Source: Arthrobacter sp. ISL-28 (GTDB lineage Bacteria; Actinomycetota; Actinomycetes; Actinomycetales; Micrococcaceae). From it: a stretch of DNA of 64,000 nt. The notes beneath the pieces are model-generated. The model saw only the letters and a program-made list of their open reading frames with translations. It was not told the origin of the DNA and did not search any database. Below are positions 61,334 to 64,000 of the stretch, one piece after another. Where the stretch lies: NCBI RefSeq assembly GCF_018613875.1, contig NZ_JAGGPJ010000002.1, positions 1 to 64,000 of the forward strand, read 5' to 3'. Numbering within the stretch: position 1 is the stretch's first letter; each line of letters opens with the position of its first letter. The position numbers and the translations under genes are program-made.

Positions 61334-61993
61334 TCACTCACCGGGACGCGTGGCGTGCCCCAGAATGTGGGCCAGTGGCGGGGCCAGCGGATGCGGTGCG
61401 AAGCGGAAGCGCTCATTGTCCTTCGGCTGGAATCCTGCGGCCGTGATGGCCTGCAGTGTATCCCGGTTGGGGTGGCAGCCGCCCGCCATCCGCTGCCAGG
61501 CAGGAGTCAGCACGTCCTCTGCCGCGGCAACCAGCCGGATGTCGGAACGGACGTGCTCGTAGTACGCAAGCGTTCCGCCGGGACGCAGCACGCGAAAGAT
61601 CTCGGCGAGCGCCTTGCCCTGGTCAGCAACACTGCAGAGGACGAGGCTGCAGACCACCGCATGCGCGCCGGCGTCGGGAGCCGGGATATGTTCCGCCGAT
61701 CCCGCGACCACCACGACCGGTACGGGGGCTGAGGCGGCACGGTGTCCGGCCAGTCCGCGCAGATAATCATCCGGCTCGACCGCCAGAACATCAGTCACGG
61801 TGGAGGGGTACAGCCCGAAGGACGATCCCTCGCCGGCACCCACTTCGATGACGCTTCCCTGCAGGCCGGACAGCAGGCGGCGGCGATGTTCCGCGCCGCC
61901 CCGGCGGTTCATTCCGACCACGGCCCTTGCGTAAGCGCGGGCGAATCGCGGGTGCTGCAGTGCAGCGGGTTCCTGCGGGCTCTGCGATGGCAT
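61334..61993 (-). CDS. Class I SAM-dependent methyltransferase
   Basis: A 219-residue methyltransferase of the UbiE/type 11 kind. Motif I is VIEVGAGEGSSFGLYP, followed by AVEPDDYLRGLA, the post-motif region VVCSLVLCSVADQGKALAEI and FRVLRPGGTLAYYEHVRS. Human METTL7-like small methyltransferases have the same ending style, but the substrate is unknown. ATG 61993 is preferred to the TTG one codon earlier. Its upstream gap holds a clear inverted-repeat operator candidate at 62079-62109. Confidence 0.87.
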   Translation of the reverse strand: MPSQSPQEPAALQHPRFARAYARAVVGMNRRGGAEHRRRLLSGLQGSVIEVGAGEGSSFGLYPSTVTDVLAVEPDDYLRGLAGHRAASAPVPVVVVAGSAEHIPAPDAGAHAVVCSLVLCSVADQGKALAEIFRVLRPGGTLAYYEHVRSDIRLVAAAEDVLTPAWQRMAGGCHPNRDTLQAITAAGFQPKDNERFRFAPHPLAPPLAHILGHATRPGE

Positions 61994-62078
61994 CAAGGGG
62001 CTGCTTTCTCTCGGAACGACGCCGGCCCCTACGTCATTGGAGGAGCCGGCGGCTTGTGGGGCGGTCTCCTTCGGACCG

Positions 62079-62109
62079 CTGTAACGGATTACAGATACCG
62101 CTGTTACAG
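62079..62109. promoter_or_regulatory. Operator-like inverted repeats upstream of the methyltransferase
   Basis: The perfect inverted repeat CTGTAA-CGGA-TTACAG (62079-62094) is followed after 6 bases by CTGT-T-ACAG (62101-62109). Each begins ACCGCTGT, so the block is also a 22-bp direct repeat. It lies 86-116 bases before the methyltransferase start, and its shape suits a TetR- or MarR-type dimer pair. Confidence 0.45.
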
Positions 62110-62193
62110 GCTAAGGGACTGGGAGCCGGCCGGCCCGCGAGTCCCGCACGCGAGGCCACGACCGCACGCTGGCCACCAGTTCGCCGGCACCAG

Positions 62194-63627
62194 CTAAGGC
62201 ACCGGCTGCGGGATCCCCGCCTCATCCGTAACTCCGTCGCTTACCGGGCCGGAAACAGCACGCGGGACACCTTCCATGCCCTCCGTTCCGATCCGCGGCC
62301 CGAACCGGGCGATCACAGTGGTTCCCTGTCCGGGACCGGACATCACCTGCAGGCTGCCTCCGGCTTCACCGATGGTGTCCCTCATGATCCGCAAGCCGAA
62401 GTGTCCATCAGGCGATCCCAGACTCTGGTCGAAGCCGCACCCATCGTCGTGGATCCGTATTTCGGAGCTGGGCCCTTCCTGCCTGAGCCGAAGTTCCACC
62501 GTGGTCGCCTTGGAGTGCTTGGCAGTGTTCGCCAGGGCTTCGCGTGCCACACGATAGAACAGGGTGGCACGGTCGCGGTCCAGCTCGCACCTGGGCGGAA
62601 GCTCCAGCGTGAGGCTGATGCCGCGTTCCTCGAGCGGATCGCCGAGCCGTGCAAGGGCGCCGCGCAGGCCGAGCCGGTTCAGGTCTGGCGGGTACAGCTC
62701 GCTCGTCATGGCACGCAGGTTCCGCACATTGTCCTGCAGGATCCGGCGGGCATCGGCGAAGAGCTGGCGCTGGCCCACCGGACGGTGCATTTCCTCGGAT
62801 TCCAGCATGTAAGAAAGGCCCGAGAGGTCTTGGATGACTTCGTCGTGCAGGTCACGGGCAATCCGCTGGCGTTCCAGCTCCGAGGCCTCGATGGCCCGGC
62901 GGAGGAGACGGGTTCGGCCCGCTTCATAGGCTTGGATCCTCCGGGCCAGCCGCACTGCCGGGAGGAGCTGCGCCAATTGCAAGACGCCCAGCCCCAGCAG
63001 GAACGCCGGAGCCATGTCCACGAGGACCGCAACCTGTTCCTGGCGGACAGCATCGTCGTCGTAATAGGCCTCAAAAGCCAGGCGCTCACCGTTGGGCGCC
63101 GTCACGGGCACGTACACTTCCACCAGCTCGCCGGTGTCCACTCCACCCGCCTGCACCTCGTCCGCCTGCACTTCCAGCGTTGCTTTGATCTCCCTGCCGG
63201 CCAGGACGTCGGTGGCTTCATGCGGCAGGTCAAATTTCTGCCCGATGAGTTTCTCGTCGTCGGAGTACACCATGCGGCCCTCCGAGTCCCAGAGCCTGAT
63301 TTCGAATACGGACCGCTCCACCACCCACGGACGCAGGCGCTCGTCCAGCCGGGCGATGGCTGCAGGGTCCCCCGCCAGCAAGGCCTCATCAAGGAGCGGC
63401 GCCACGATGTTCTGGGCCAAATTCTCCGTGGCCTGCTGCGAGTTCTCCAATGCGTGGCCTTCCGCTTCGGACCAGATCCAGAACCCTACCGGCGTGGTGA
63501 CCACCACCAGGGCAACTAGACCCATGACCAGGAACTGCCGCACCGCATTGAAAACCTCGGAGCGTTCAGCCTGCGGCGACTCTATCGGGTGGAACAGCAC
63601 GGGCTTCAGGAAGGACGGCCTAGCCAT
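62194..63627 (-). CDS. Membrane sensor histidine kinase (HisKA_3 type)
   Basis: A 477-residue sensor kinase. The first membrane helix is at about 30-50 (FLVMGLVALVVVTTPVGFWIW). An extracytoplasmic sensor of about 150 residues follows (RLWDSEGRMVYSDDEKLIGQ), then a second helix (VAVLVDMAPAFLLGLGVLQL). The dimerisation/phosphoacceptor region of NarL-type kinases is RQRIARDLHDEVIQDLSG, with the phosphorylated histidine near residue 245. The ATPase domain ends DDGCGFDQSLGSPDGHFGLR. The signal is unknown. It overlaps the response-regulator gene by 8 bases, so the two form a coupled pair. Confidence 0.92.
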   Translation of the reverse strand: MARPSFLKPVLFHPIESPQAERSEVFNAVRQFLVMGLVALVVVTTPVGFWIWSEAEGHALENSQQATENLAQNIVAPLLDEALLAGDPAAIARLDERLRPWVVERSVFEIRLWDSEGRMVYSDDEKLIGQKFDLPHEATDVLAGREIKATLEVQADEVQAGGVDTGELVEVYVPVTAPNGERLAFEAYYDDDAVRQEQVAVLVDMAPAFLLGLGVLQLAQLLPAVRLARRIQAYEAGRTRLLRRAIEASELERQRIARDLHDEVIQDLSGLSYMLESEEMHRPVGQRQLFADARRILQDNVRNLRAMTSELYPPDLNRLGLRGALARLGDPLEERGISLTLELPPRCELDRDRATLFYRVAREALANTAKHSKATTVELRLRQEGPSSEIRIHDDGCGFDQSLGSPDGHFGLRIMRDTIGEAGGSLQVMSGPGQGTTVIARFGPRIGTEGMEGVPRAVSGPVSDGVTDEAGIPQPVP

Positions 63628-64000
63628 CAGACGGCTGCTCGAGCATGCCGCGCCGTGAAGCTTCCATAACCGATTCCAGCTGTGAATGAGTTCCCAGCTT
63701 GGCGAAGATCGCCTTGACGTAGCCCCGGCAGGTGTTCAGCGAGATGTCCAGCTTGCTGGCCACCTCCTTGGACCCATGACCTCCGGCCATCAGCCGGAGC
63801 ACATCCAGTTCCCGGGGCGTCAGCACAGGAGCGCCCGGCTCCACTTCGCGCACGACAGGGGCCGGCTTCGGAGTGCTCATGCCCAGCTGCGCCACCAGTG
63901 ACGGGTGAACCACCATGTTCCCTGCCCGTGCATAGCGGAGGGTATCCAGCAGCGTGGACAGGGAGCCGCCCTTGGGCAGGAAAGCGCAAATTCCCATCGA
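63620..64000 (-). CDS. LuxR-type response regulator, 5' part beyond the window
   Basis: The last 126 or so codons of a NarL/LuxR-family response regulator; the gene continues beyond the window edge. The end of the receiver domain is visible (FLPKGGSLSTLLDTLRYARA), with the conserved Lys-Gly near its start, then a linker and the LuxR helix-turn-helix (LTPRELDVLRLMAGGHGSKE, LDISLNTCRGYVKAIFAKLG). It would be phosphorylated by the kinase encoded immediately downstream, with which it overlaps by 8 bases. The phosphorylated aspartate lies outside the window. Confidence 0.9.
   Translation of the reverse strand, partial: SMGICAFLPKGGSLSTLLDTLRYARAGNMVVHPSLVAQLGMSTPKPAPVVREVEPGAPVLTPRELDVLRLMAGGHGSKEVASKLDISLNTCRGYVKAIFAKLGTHSQLESVMEASRRGMLEQPSDG

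Noticed and set aside
1..64000. tRNA, rRNA, prophage or insertion-sequence genes
   Set aside because: No cloverleaf-like sequence, rRNA segment, integrase or transposase was recognised on reading either strand. Weak cases could be missed without a search.

Overview
The window is high-GC actinobacterial DNA and most resembles a member of the Micrococcaceae (Arthrobacter / Pseudarthrobacter type). This rests on the protein families and gene order, on frequent GTG starts, and on several genes whose -10 hexamer lies about 6 bases before the start codon, as expected for leaderless mRNAs. No tRNA, rRNA, phage or transposase gene was recognised. About 50 protein genes are called. All functional calls come from reading motifs and no database was searched.

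Layout. 0-5.2 kb: one giant secreted haem peroxidase with RTX repeats. 5.4-10 kb: an alcohol/aldehyde dehydrogenase cluster (DUF779, adhP, aldehyde dehydrogenase) below a GAF-domain regulator. 10-14 kb: a ferredoxin-NADP reductase, topoisomerase IB and a RarD-type exporter. 14-20 kb: a universal stress protein, then a GABA/putrescine catabolic set (gabT, patD) divergent from a PucR regulator. 20-29 kb: CYTH-CHAD protein, MFS transporter plus GntR regulator, a frameshifted membrane-protein gene, an AI-2E family permease, and a small cluster of poorly known proteins ending in an in-frame fusion.

28.8-45.4 kb is dominated by sulfur assimilation: cysG with a second fprA, the sulfonate importer ssuABC, the operon sir-cysH-cysD-cysN, and a sirohydrochlorin chelatase. 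Together these import sulfonates, activate sulfate to APS, reduce APS directly (CysH has the iron-sulfur cysteines and no cysC is present), reduce sulfite with a siroheme enzyme, make the siroheme, and may supply reduced ferredoxin. Three of these transcription units (cysG, ssuA, sir) share a promoter architecture and an upstream box at almost identical distances from the start codon. I regard this as the strongest new observation. A secreted Ig-repeat protein and an RtcB ligase are interspersed.

45.4-61.3 kb carries a TRIC channel, a SUKH-like protein, a DUF559-type nuclease gene broken at a homopolymer, and a menaquinone cluster (polyprenyl diphosphate synthase, a menJ-like reductase, menG, menF, menD, menC). 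An amino-acid ABC importer sits inside it and a Tat-exported PhoX phosphatase beside menC has a PHO-box-like site. The window ends with a methyltransferase and a two-component system cut by the window edge.

Intergenic DNA is rich in structure: long palindromes, a three-copy element of about 87 bp bounded by GGGGCAC/GTGCCCC, a duplicated terminator, and a head-to-head array of 31-32 bp repeats (5 + 8 units) beside menD.
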